NCBI GenBank assembly: GCA_008828725.1
Contig: MEHQ01002588.1
Location: 1 to 64,000, forward strand
DNA: 64,000 nt
Direction of reading: 5' to 3'
DNA from: Saccharina japonica
Taxonomy: Eukaryota; Sar; Phaeophyceae; Laminariales; Laminariaceae
A model generated the notes under the pieces. That model was not told the origin of the DNA. It searched no databases and saw nothing but the letters and a program-made list of their open reading frames with translations. The position numbers and the translations under genes were made by a program. This document shows positions 24,819-40,719 of this stretch, piece by piece. Every line of letters starts with the position of its first letter. Position 1 is the first letter of the stretch.

Positions 24819-25310
24819 CTATAAATATGTGATATATTTATAGGTTGGGTTGGCGTCGGTTGGCAACGACGCTGTAAAACACGCCACTCGCTGCGTGAGC
24901 TAGACAACCAGGGTGCCGTTTTATTTTCTTTTTTTAGCGGTCACCAAAGCTGGCGGTCGAGTAGATCATTTGTGCGGGGTGGAGAACCTTTGCTCCGCAC
25001 AAGGGGAATGGTCGTATCACGTAGTGTTAATGTGGTAAGGCATCCGCGAGGCAGTTACATAGTAAAACCCATTGCTGTCTCCGGAAGTGGCCACACCAGA
25101 AATTAAATTAACTCATTGAAGCTGTCGTCCATATGCAAGTCCGTCTCAGAGGCGGTTCTTAGCAGGATGCAGCTCACCCTCCATGCGACTCGCCCAATAC
25201 CTCACGGCGCTTCGCGCTTGGTGCAAGCAATGTCTGCCTGGTTGGTGAAAACCCAACGTGCTCCGTCCCGGCATTGTAGGGATGCGAGGGTCGTGCACGA
25301 CATGAGTACA
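24819..25310 (+). repeat. SINE-like repeat, copy E, full length with internal deletion
   Basis: 5' hairpin at 24819-24843 (arms CTATAAATAT / ATATTTATAG) preceded by a C-run (24806-24819). The 3' end CATGAGTACA is followed by C13 (25311-25323). Compared with copies A and D it lacks about 22 bp (TCTATGGTCATATGACTACG region) just before the tail. Confidence 0.85.
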
Positions 25311-25323
25311 CCCCCCCCCCCCC

Positions 25324-26063
25324 ATTATTATCAGAGACTCAGCCAACACAGCCAAAGACTTGTGCTCGGCATTCCACCAATCAGCTCAAGGCGACCATTG
25401 ACATCCGAAGGACCATTTATTTGCACAGAAAAAGAGGTTCATTGCTTACAGCGCTACGTACACACATAAACTCAGCCCACGATCGTTTCTTTGAACTTTG
25501 AACAGCTACAGCTCGACGCTCTCACTCGCAACCATCGGAGTTCCATCACGGTATTCCACCACGGGAGGGTTCCCGATTATTTTCGAGAGATTAAAAAAAA
25601 AAAACTTACGCGTTATGCACTGCTGGTCTTTACAGTACCCAGCGGCGGAAACGGCCCCGAAAAATCAGAACCTGAGCTCCACCCCCACCCGAACCATGGC
25701 GTCAAGAGGGGCTACGAGTGCCGCAAACGCACACCATCAGTCAAAGCCGAGAGTTAGCGACGGACGGGCGTCCCTACAGCGTGATTTTTCCCTTCCACTT
25801 CACACCCATTTGCACTTGCGGAGTCACAAAACTTACAGCAGCGCCTGCACACGAGGGAGCGGCACCCTACCGAAAACACGCCGTGCGTCATCGGGTACTC
25901 CCCAACAAATGTCACGCACCTCAGAGGTGCACACGCTACGGCCCGATGGACCGAAAGAAAAGACGCACTGCTAAAAACAAGATTACCTTGTATAATACCT
26001 AGGCAACGGTCGCGGAGCGGCTAATTCGAACGCAAGGCAGCGGCTTGGGCGCTGAGGGCCGGA
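25324..26063. other. Intergenic, overlapping open frames only
   Basis: Plus-strand frames at 25491-26002 overlap in all three phases, which is typical of non-coding GC-balanced sequence. No domain is recognised. Confidence 0.35.
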
Positions 26064-26066
26064 GTC

Positions 26067-26078
26067 GGGGGGGGGGGG

Positions 26079-26141
<63 letters not shown>
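26067..26141. repeat. ~75-nt poly-G tract
   Basis: G run interrupted once by A (26081). It lies about 190 bp beyond the stop codon of the SDR gene; on that gene's transcript strand it would be poly-C. The exact length is unlikely to be reliable in any assembly. The plus strand could form G-quadruplexes. Confidence 0.9.
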
Positions 26142-26143
<2 letters not shown>

Positions 26144-26333
26144 AGAACACAAAGGAGTTCTGCGAGGTATGTACTGTAGTGATCCACACCAACCCAGCGG
26201 TCAAACGGTCGTTAACGCGAGCGACACCCGCCCGCAGCCACCGAAGGGTGGTCTCACGGACCCTTGCCGCTTTGTAGAGGAGCGGCGAATCAGGTCCCGG
26301 CAACGACACGGTTGGGCTACGTACTCCCACTGG

Positions 26334-31481
<5,148 letters not shown>

Positions 31482-31541
31482 GGTTACGCTGGCCTGAGCG
31501 GCGCACGCTGGGCTCGCGCTTGCTTGCCTGTGGGGCATCAA

Positions 31542-33592
31542 CCAGCGTTAAAGTACCAGCAGCGCGGGTCAAGGGCAAACATTTGATATTCGTATGTATA
31601 CAATCGTATACGCGCGCAAGAAAAAGTCGTTTTATTTACACGGTGGCGGACGGTACTAACTGGTAGTCTAGACTATATACTGCGAAGTAGACGGCGGATA
31701 TTGAACCCTCAGCTTCGTGTTGCTTCGCCCGTGCAGCAGTTATCTGTTCCTCTTGGGCATGTACGCCTTTCTTCTACTTGGGCACGTAAGCCTTTCTTCT
31801 ATAAATAGCATGGTTTCTGAGTCTCCTCGCGTCAGTTGTATTGTGTTTTTATTCCGGACGTCGTCTTGTTTTGTTGTCTCTCTGTTCTTATTTTCTGGTC
31901 AAGGCGTATGTCGTTGTGTTCTCGTACCCCGTACGTTTGCATTTCACTTGCTTTAGGTTGTCTCTGTCTCACTACTCGTACTGTAGTCTGACCACATACC
32001 AGGTAATCAGTATCGCTCTAGAAGCAAGATAAGGACAGACACGTGTTCGCGTAGATCTGCCAGCTCAGGCAAACTTCCTTAGATGCGCCCGCACTGAAGA
32101 TAGAGCCTTTCCAAGCACAACCACCAGGTGGCACACCAACCAGGCATGCCTCTCGTTAGGGTAGGGTTAGGGGAGTTCCGGGTCGGGGTGGTGGCCGCCG
32201 TTAGCCGAAGCCAAAAACAATCTCACCGTCGGGAACGAATGCCTTACGACAGCTTCGTGATAAAACCTGACCTCATTAGAAACAGCATCATTTTATGCGG
32301 GCACGCACGTCCGAGAAGTTCGCCTGAGCGGGCAGATTTATGCCTGCTGGGACAGACACTGGGTGTACTGATGTACTACTCGTACTGTAGTTGGGTACTC
32401 GTAGAAAGAATGGTTTAATGCGAAGACAACACATATCCCCACTGGGATCTACCACACGGGATACTGTTGTAAGTAGAGCGGACCCTTCTTGCCGTTGGCC
32501 ATTTCTTGCGCTCAACTGCGAGACACCTGGTACTTTGGCAGTGGATCGTATATACTCGTACGGACGACCAGAAATCCGCAGCCTGGAGCACGACACGAGC
32601 GAGGTCAGGCCTGCGAGTATGACTTCACTGGATGTTGTACTGCCTGTATTACACCTACAGTACGTACGTACGTGGTGGTTCGTGGTTTTAAAACAAAATA
32701 CTTCGGCCTGGTGCTGCTAGCTGCCGAGTCAGTATTGACGACATTTCCTCTGTTTCCTGTTCCATTGCTATTTAAATCACGAATCACGAGCCACGGGTAC
32801 GAGTATAATATGACCGGCGGCAGTTTGAATGCCACGTCTTTCGAAAGGAGTCAGCCGTGCGTAGAATGCGATCGGCAAAAAAAACACCGGTCCCGACCAT
32901 GCGCAAAAGTGATGTTCGCATCTTTGGGTCGTGCTCTGCTTGTGTATATACGAGTCTGACTTCAGCAATACTTGTTGCCCGAAGAATGTTCGTTTTCGCG
33001 CCCACGTGAACGTAGACACCCGGTAAGCACACCGAGGTATAAATCGGACCCTGCTGGGGTAGTGGTAACAGAACCAAGTACCGGGTACATCTGACACCAG
33101 CACGTCGAGCTGACACTGCCGGAATGATTCAATTTCGGAGGAGACTCAAGGCAGCACATGATATATCCTTTTCCTTGCACCCTTCCTTAGTTTTCTCTCG
33201 ACGTAACCTAAATCCATACCTGCTCGCCACCGTCAACCCAGCCGCCAGCAGGAACCCTGAACTGACGCGCATGGCGCTTACAACGCCGAAGATCACGAAG
33301 GTTCCACGTGTCGTCATGGTTTGAGATTCACAACAAGGTTCCTGAATCCTGAAACATGTGGGTGAAAGGGTTTCCACACGGGGTTTTGGGGTTATTTGAC
33401 CGGGAGCAGCCTCTGCAATCGTTGGCGCCCAGCGAGCAGATGCGGCACATCCGACTCTGTGCTCATCCAGACTGAGAATCCCTTCTGTGTTGTGTACTGT
33501 GCGTTGTGCTGGAAGTGCACGGTGGCTAGACAAATACACGAAGTATCCCTGGTTGTGTTTGCATCCTGCTCCAGGAGTGTCCTTGAAACGAG
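31542..33592. other. Divergent intergenic region between SDR and CHORD genes
   Basis: About 2 kb shared upstream region for the two divergent genes. No coding exon was supported. It holds ACCTGGTA/TACCAGGT motifs (31998, 32525) and a partial dispersed repeat (about 32397-32432). Promoter elements cannot be placed with confidence. Confidence 0.5.
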
Positions 33593-34572
33593 ATGAAGGT
33601 GTACGTACACTATGAAGAAGGGGGCGATGCCGAGCTGCACGTGACGCTCAAGCTGACCCTGCCGAAGCGCTGGAATGACGAGTCCCCCATGAAGCTCTTG
33701 CAGGTGTGTAGGCAACAACTATTAATAGCTTATTTACCGTGCGTTGCACTTGTTGTCACGGAATTCATGCGCTTCGCTGATGCGATACGAGGAACCAACG
33801 CTGTTGATAAGTGGAGAGCCAAGCTGTCGATACGAAGGTTTTGGAGCTTGGCTTCGAGAAGATCTGATCTTTGCCGCCGTCTGCCATCTTCCACTGGTTA
33901 GCGGTCAACTCAGACAATCGACATTCACAACCGCAATTCGCGCAAGATACCAACGTGGTTGCCGAGATGTCCGAACGGTACGGCTGGATGTCAGGATGTA
34001 GATTTCATCCAGTCGAGAGATCGCCGTCCTGAGCCAAAAGCGCTTCCCAAGAATCAAAAGCATCTCGTCTTGGTCGCCTATAGTTTTTGTGTACGTACGT
34101 ACAGCAGTGTACCACACGCCACACGGCGGTGAATTGCCAGTTGTCTAAGTGATGCTGGTCGTTCCAACGTATTGTTCCGACTCGCGTACAAACGTACAAG
34201 CGCTTATAGCATATGCTTATATATATACGTACCTCGCAGGAGGCGCCGCAAGACCGCAAGCCCTTGCTGATGGCTGGAGATGGGCATGCACACTCACAAG
34301 TCACACGTGTATTATACGAGCACCAGATCAGGTCTACGGCCATGGCGCAGTTTTCATCGAAAAGCCCTTGTACTACAGTACATACAGAGATTAGAGTACT
34401 CGTATATAGCTGACACTGGGTATCATCGGAGTAAACGTCAACGCTTCACACCTCGGGACAGACGCATGATCGGTGAATGGAACGTCGTGAAAATAACAAC
34501 CTCTTTCCGTCCCCAATTGCGTCTCCTCCGGGAACACCCAGCCTATATTCAGCCGTTCTAAACGAAAAAACG

Positions 34573-34608
<36 letters not shown>

Positions 34609-37600
34609 CCCCCGACCCCGCGTAAATGGGCCATTTTTTTACCCCGCCATATAGTATACTAATACAAATTAACCCTAACCCTAACCCTAACCCTAACCCT
34701 AACCCTAACCCTAACGCTAACACTAACCTGAACGCTAACGCTAACGCTAACGCTAACGCTACCGGTGAACCCTCCCCCCACCCCCCTCGCCCCCCTGCAC
34801 CCACTCCACAGCTTTTCATCGACTCCTACAACAAGCGGAAGCCGGACAACAAGCTTGACTCCGCCGAGTGCCACCTGGAGGTTGGTTCGGGGCGAGCTTT
34901 GGCTCAAGGAGACACCATCGGTGAAGCGATTACAGACAGAGCGGACGTGCACGTTCGCCCTGGAGCGACGGAGGAAGGGCGAGGGGCTGCTGCTTCTGCG
35001 GCGGCGGCGGCGGCTGCCGCCGAGGCGTCGGCGGCGGCAGCTGGTGAGCCTGTAGACTATTCGAAGAGCCTCGTTTGTTTCTGCGTCTGTTGTCGGCGTC
35101 TTCATCTCAGTCTCTCTCCGCGATTTTTGACCTGACTGCTGCAAGCGATACTAATTTTTAGCAGTTTCTTGCTTGCGGCTCCTCCGAGTGGGACCCTCCC
35201 TGTCGTAGGTGAGGCGTGCGTGCACCCCTCTCGTCCACGTGATTGTTGCCGCGAGGGTAAATTATCACTTGTGTCACACGTGCTTGTCTCTTGTCTATCG
35301 ATTCCTGTCGCACACATTACTTTCAACATCCTGTTGCTTGTTCTCGCCGACCCTCCTCGAACCGCGGCGGCGCAGCTGCTGAAGCGGCTAAGAAGGCGGG
35401 ATCGCTACGATGCCGGAATTTCGGGTGCAACCAATTCTTCAACGAGGAAAATAACAGGTTTGGCTATATTTTTTTTCGGTCGCGTTCGATTATGTTATTT
35501 ACCAAGTACTATATATCATTAGCCTTCCTTGCTGTCGAAGGAGATAGGGGACGCGCGGTCAGAGGGCAGTAAGCCAATAGGCGCAATTCTTCCCCTACCC
35601 CCGCAGGTCGTAATACGTGGCGTTATCGTTGTCATCAGTGCGAGTTCGCCGATATTTGCGAACACCCCTTCCCGGACTCTGTTTCTTCCTCTTGAGACCG
35701 ACCTTGCCCCCCCCCCCCCCTCACCCCAAAAAGTACTAGGATGCTCAAGTACGACGAGTAATACAGTATTGAGAGCAGAACTGGGAATGTACCCACTTGA
35801 GACAAATAGAGACGTGCGTAAGTTGAAATGGCAATATAAAGTAAAGAACATGCCAAATAAGAGGTTGCCAGCCATAGCTGATAAAGCCGTATGGGAGAAA
35901 GTAACCAAAGGGCGAGCTGGAATAAGGTGGGATAGCGTAGTCGAGAAAGTATGGAAGGATATAGGAAACCAAAAGGAGATGCTAGCCATAGAGAAATTTA
36001 GCGGATACAAGACAGAAGTAAAAGAAAGAATAGAAAGAAGGGAAAGGCTAGTGCTAAGAAAGAAGGTGGAAGGGGAAGAACACTTAGAGATATACGGGGG
36101 GTTGAGAGAAGGAATAGGAATGAAAATGTATCTGCACGGCCCAATGGACTTCGCGAAAAAGCTGAAACTGCGATTTCGTGTAGGGGACCTGGACCCGCCA
36201 GAAAGAAGAAGGAGGTATACCAGTAGCCGGGAGGAGGAGGAAGTAGATGCACAGATGTGCCCATGTGGCAAGGCCATAGAGAGTAGAATTCACAGAGTGG
36301 GAGAATGTGAAAGGTACAAGGAGGAAAGGGGTGTGTTAGAGGAGGAGGTGAGAAAAATAGACGAGAGTGGCATGGAGCAGTTTGGCACACTAAGTAGTAG
36401 CGAGAAAACGATCGCTATCTTAGGAGATAGATGGTGGCCACAGGCGGCGAAACAGGAAGGGGATAAGATTAGCAAAAAGTTTCTTTGTAATATATGGAAA
36501 CAACGTAATGAGCGCCCAAGTGTTGGAGGTGTCTCTATTAGGAGTAGGAACGGTGCCCCGTCTCGAAAGGGATGCGTGGTCAATGGTCAAATGACTAAGG
36601 CAAGCAACAAATGAGTACGCCCCCCCCCCCCCCCCATTGCCCTCCTTGATTCTAACAAATGTGATTTGAATGGATGGATTGCGTTGCATGCCCTCGCCAG
36701 CGACACGGCGTGCGAATGTCCACAGCCGCACCGCCCATTTTCCACGGACACCCCGCAAGGTGGTGGGGTGCTGCGAGAAGCGAGTCTACGACTGGGACGG
36801 AGTTCGAGACAGCTCAAGGTGAGGAAGGGAGGAGGAGGGACAGGGACGAACAGTTGGAAAACTCCGGCGGTGTGGGGGGGTGGGGGAATGGGGGGGGGGG
36901 GAAGTTCTCGTGTTGAATGCGTTAATCGCGGCTCTCGCCATGTGGTAGATGTATCTAATACGGCATCATCGAGCGAAACTCGAACACGACTGCGAATACA
37001 CGAGGATGACATGTTAAAAATATATGTATATGTGTTCCATGGGGATGTGCCGTTTTCTGTCCTCAGGATGCCAACAGGGACGGCACTCGACTGTGGACCC
37101 CAAGGACCGGCAGCCGCCGACCCCGCCCCCCGGGAAGGCCCAAGTTGCAAAAGTGAGAAATAGACAACGAGCGTGATGGCAACGACAAAGTCAATCGTGC
37201 CACGTCGCATGTTCTAAGAAACACGAAAAAAAAAGCGAGCTGGGACTGAATTTCATCGTGCAGACGGGTGGTAGCACCGACAACTGTTGCAATGTCAGCA
37301 ACTTGCAAAACGTAGGAACATGCGGTTCTGTCAAGTGTGTGCGGGTTGTCTTCACATGCAACCGGTATTTCCACCCAACTACGTCAGTACGCCCAGTGTC
37401 CGTCCTGATTCTTTATCCTAGAAAGATACTAATCATGTGGTCACAGACTGTGAAACAGAGAAAAAATAGTGTTGACAATGAATACTCGTACCAGGTGTAG
37501 TATCAACATCATGTATTGTCGCTCGCAGTCGTATGTCAGACGATCGTAAGTTGCCCTCCGTGTCTAACGAGGTCGTCACCCCCAGGCTGTCGAAGAGTGC

Positions 37601-38906
37601 AGATGCTGACTACTTGATGGATTGCCTTGAGTAGGTGCCCGTCCGTCTCGCTCGCCTCGGCCGCCTTTTCGTTAAACCCCACTAACCCCCCCCCCCTCCT
37701 CGCGCTCCCATCGTTCCACCATGTCGAACCCCTGCTCCCCGACGTGCACCAACAGCCTAAGCCTATTTTGAAGTCGATTGATAACTTCAACTCCGAGAAT
37801 CCCGAGGCGGCCACGGCAGCAGGATCTGCTGCGGCAACCGTTGCCGCCAAGAAAAAGTGTACGAGAAGGCCGGACGGGACCGCTAGGTACGGAAGCGGTG
37901 TATGTTGAGTTTGGTTTGTGGTCTTGTGTGTCTCACGTCTTAGCTCGAAGCTCTGCCAGGGGGACACTGAGTAAGTGTGCTGCGGCAGTAGTTTCGTCCT
38001 TCGTGGTCTATATGCCATGGTAGGATTCCTCGCGGGTGTTTGTTTTTTTCCCCCCTCGTTCACCCCCGTAGGCACTGTTTTTCCCGACCTCTGAGGACCT
38101 CCCTCCCGCGGGATCGCGCCACGCCGGCTGTACATGCTACCTGGCTATGGTTTCGGGGGCTCATTCAATCTTCTCGTACGACCTCCTCTGCTGTTTGTTG
38201 CCTTTCAGCTGTGTGAACCTCGGTTGCCAGCAGGACTTCAAGGTAGATGAGAACGAGGACGGCTCTTGTCGGTACCACAGACTTAACCCCGTGTTCCACG
38301 ACGGCGGCAAGCACTGGGGATGCTGTCCTACCCAGGTGAACGCGACAAATAGGCATCAAGCGTCCTCTTTTTTTTTTGTACGTGGCGGCTGTTGTTCGCT
38401 GTAAAAAATACATATAAAGTGCGTTCTCGTTGTCTCGTTCGGGGTGGGGTATTTGTTGGTTTCATTTTTCGGGAATACTGCTGTGATAAATCATCCCGCC
38501 CAGAGTTGCCATCAGCTCTTACTGCTGTATATACCTGGTAGGTAACTATTGATATTTACGTATTAGGGGTGTGGGGGGCTTTTGGCTTTGCCGGTGAGGT
38601 GACAAAGCATTTAATTTCTACACAATGTTCTTGAGTAGTCGGTCGTTTTTCAGGTAGCGGGACTCTCGAGCGCCCCCCTGTTTGTTCGCCCTCTGTCCGA
38701 AACCCGCTCTTGCGTTATATAGTGGCCTTGATTGATGACGCACCGACTTAGTGGCGGTTCGTAAGCTCACCGGTCCGACCATGTGCGCCCCAACTAACAT
38801 CCAGGTTAAGTACGAGTTCGAGGACTTCATCGCGGTGCCGGGGTGCTGCACGGGTTTCCACGACGACGCTTCCGGAGACTTCGCCAACCCCCCCCGTGCC
38901 GCCTGA
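33593..38906 (+). CDS. CHORD-domain protein (two CHORD zinc-binding domains)
   Basis: Eight exons: 33593-33703, 34812-35043, 35376-35457, 36701-36818, 37067-37152, 37756-37886, 38209-38335, 38805-38906. All introns are GT-AG. The N-terminal ~90 residues (MKVYVHYEEGGDAELHVTLK...) form a ubiquitin-like-looking region, followed by an Ala-rich linker. CHORD-I spans exons 3-5 (CRNFGCNQFFNEENN ... GCQQGRHSTVDP). CHORD-II spans exons 7-8 and is intact: CVNLGCQQDF, GSCRYH, NPVFHDGGKHWGCC, then FEDFIAVPGCCTGFHDD. The Cys/His spacing matches the zinc-binding CHORD module of RAR1 and CHORDC1, which are Hsp90 co-chaperones. No CS domain follows, so it resembles RAR1 more than CHORDC1 in that respect. Exon 4 is out of frame internally (see findings). 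Its introns hold a telomere-like tract and a LINE fragment. Confidence 0.85.
34573..34606. repeat. 34-nt poly-C tract in CHORD intron 1
   Basis: Uninterrupted C run about 65 bp before the interstitial telomeric tract. No SINE or LINE sequence is attached, so it is a candidate unoccupied poly-C target. Confidence 0.9.
34671..34760. repeat. Interstitial telomeric repeat tract
   Basis: About seven AACCCT units on the plus strand (TTAGGG type), grading into AACGCT/AACACT variants. It lies inside CHORD intron 1, 50 bp before exon 2. The gene continues on both sides, so it is internal, not a chromosome end. Confidence 0.9.
35728..36619 (+). mobile_element. LINE fragment, 5'-truncated, in CHORD intron 3
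   Basis: Matches the 3' part of the longer LINE at 43746-46331 at nearly every base. It is preceded by C14 (35707-35720) and ends ATGAGTACG followed by C17 (36620-36636). Its open frame runs uninterrupted to the stop at 36614 and encodes the post-RT C-terminal region. That region includes a CPCG...H....C zinc-knuckle-like motif ([17 protein letters not shown]). It has six G at the site where the longer copy has five. Same orientation as the host gene. Confidence 0.9.
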
Positions 38907-40707
38907 CGCTTTCTAGCGAAGGGGCGGTAACTTGTGCCCGCACCAAAGCGCATAGAGGCGGGGGGGCATAGTATTTCCCCCACCTTGAGGAAGTCGCGGC
39001 CACGAGGAACTTGGTTGTTGTTTCATTCTGTGGCCTATCATAGGGGTATCGTATTTTACGTACATCGATGATACGGAGGCTTTTTGTTGGAGGGCGGTTT
39101 CCTACCGCTTACACGGGTGGTACGGCGTAAACAAGGCGCCTGTATTCCGGCAGTTGCTTGTCGTTACAGTTTGGGGATGGTGCCCGGACCGGTCTAGATT
39201 GAAAGGATACGCGTCCAAGGGCGTGCGTGCTGGGGGCTGTTGGTTCAAGTAAGTGTAGTTAAGTGCATGCTTCGGTGGCCGTTGCATCATGCGATGCGCA
39301 CTGCCGTTTTGGGGAGAGGAGTGACCAGCTCGACGCTATCTCAGTCTTCTGTGCGGCGTTCTGCGGTTTGTGCTTCCATCTCATTGGCCTGTACGCCAGT
39401 ACGTTGTGCGATGGTTGTGGGACTGCCATGAATCAAGCACCATAAAACAGCTTCAGAGTACTCCTACCCCTCCACTGATGCTGTAGTTTCGGCAGGAGCG
39501 CGTCCTACCTCTACGATATTGTTCCACCTATGTCCACCTTGCAGTTTCGCGGCTGGCTACAGTGTGGCGCCGGAGTGTTGCGGGTCTCTGGGATGACGTC
39601 GCACTCGCACCTCCGGCAGAGCTGTGTTGCACAAAGAAGGTACACGACTACATTCAGCATTGGCTGGGCACCGCACTGCCGCAACAACCGACATATTTGT
39701 ATGATACATGCTGAGCGTTCTCGCAAGCTAAATGTTGAAACTTTTCACTTTACGTATGTACAACAAATGCATTCGAACCAGTGCCGAATCCCAGGTACAG
39801 CTGCAACTACTATCAACACAGCAGTACAACTGGGTGGCCTCGTGCTCACGGTGAAAATTACAACGTGATGAATTTTCTAAATGGGCACTTTATCAAGTGG
39901 AATTGCAAACCTACGCTATTGATGTACGTAGCTGTAGCAGTGTAAAGCCATTATTAGTGGGCCACGATCGAAGGACGCACCGACGCCACCATGCCTTTTA
40001 TAACTGCTCCCACGTTTTTAGGGACAAAGTGCTTGGAATTAATATGGGATCATAGCGTCAAGGATGAACACCGACGAGCGAGTACCGGAGAGGGGAAGCC
40101 TGCCGCTGTTTTGAGCCCCGGGTCTCCCTGAGGCAAAGACATTCGAGAAAAAATTGCAATGGTTCGAAGACATGGAATCTCACATGCACATAGAGAGAAC
40201 ACCCGCTGCTCACAACTTATATACCTCCCGTAGATGTTTACAGCAGTACTTGCACACTTGTATCATACCTTCCAGTTCCTTTTCGTACTGATGCAAATTG
40301 GTTTTGCATTGCGCTTCTGTTCTTCTACGTTCTGAAGTAGTGCGTGGGAAAACGGGCAAACCTCTCCAAAAGCTTCAAGCTGGTACTGGCGTAACAGGTA
40401 TAAACACATATGTAGACAGCAATCATCCCACCAAAGGCCAAATCGTAGCTCCAGGTCTACCCCCACGGACCCCCTGCCCTTAGCCCCTAACGAATACGGT
40501 TGTATTGCGGGTTCGGGATCCAAGCCGATCCGAGATTTCTGGTGGATCTCAGGTTAGACTGTCCCCGTACGTTAAGGCCTTCCACAGTGGTTGAAACCCG
40601 ATTTTCGTACTTGCGCCTGTCGCCTGGAACATAGCACTCCTCATTGCTATCAGGTTTGAAAGGTAGCCACCACAGTCTGCCGGCGGCGCCAACAATCCTC
40701 CAAAGCC
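38907..40707. other. Intergenic between CHORD and CCT2 genes
   Basis: No further exon was supported. It contains one copy of the CTTGGAATTAATATGGGAT dispersed repeat (about 39990-40050). The CCT2 promoter should lie near its right end if the tentative first exon is correct. Confidence 0.5.
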
Positions 40708-40719
40708 ATGGCGACTGAG
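40708..40719 (+). CDS. CCT2: Tentative first exon of CCT2
   Basis: AAAGCCATGGCGACTGAG|GTGAGTG: an ATG in a strong initiation context, four codons, then a consensus donor in phase 0, which is the phase needed by exon 2 at 43311. CCT2 proteins have only about 5-15 residues before the segment encoded by exon 2, so a tiny first exon is expected. Other upstream ATGs were not excluded. Confidence 0.35.

Noticed and set aside
25983..26330. Proline-rich protein over the poly-G tract
   Set aside because: Homopolymer artefact; no conserved sequence on either side.
34671..34760. Chromosome end
   Set aside because: Telomere-like units are followed by CHORD exon 2 in frame with exon 1 upstream, so the tract is internal.
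34391..35144. Overlapping minus-strand frames rich in Gly and Arg-Val repeats
   Set aside because: They arise from translating the poly-C and telomere-like tracts antisense to CHORD exon 2.
37536..37625. Extra CHORD exon containing MSDDRKLPSVSNEVV
   Set aside because: Its possible donors leave a phase incompatible with the next exon, while exons 5 and 6 join directly in phase 0.
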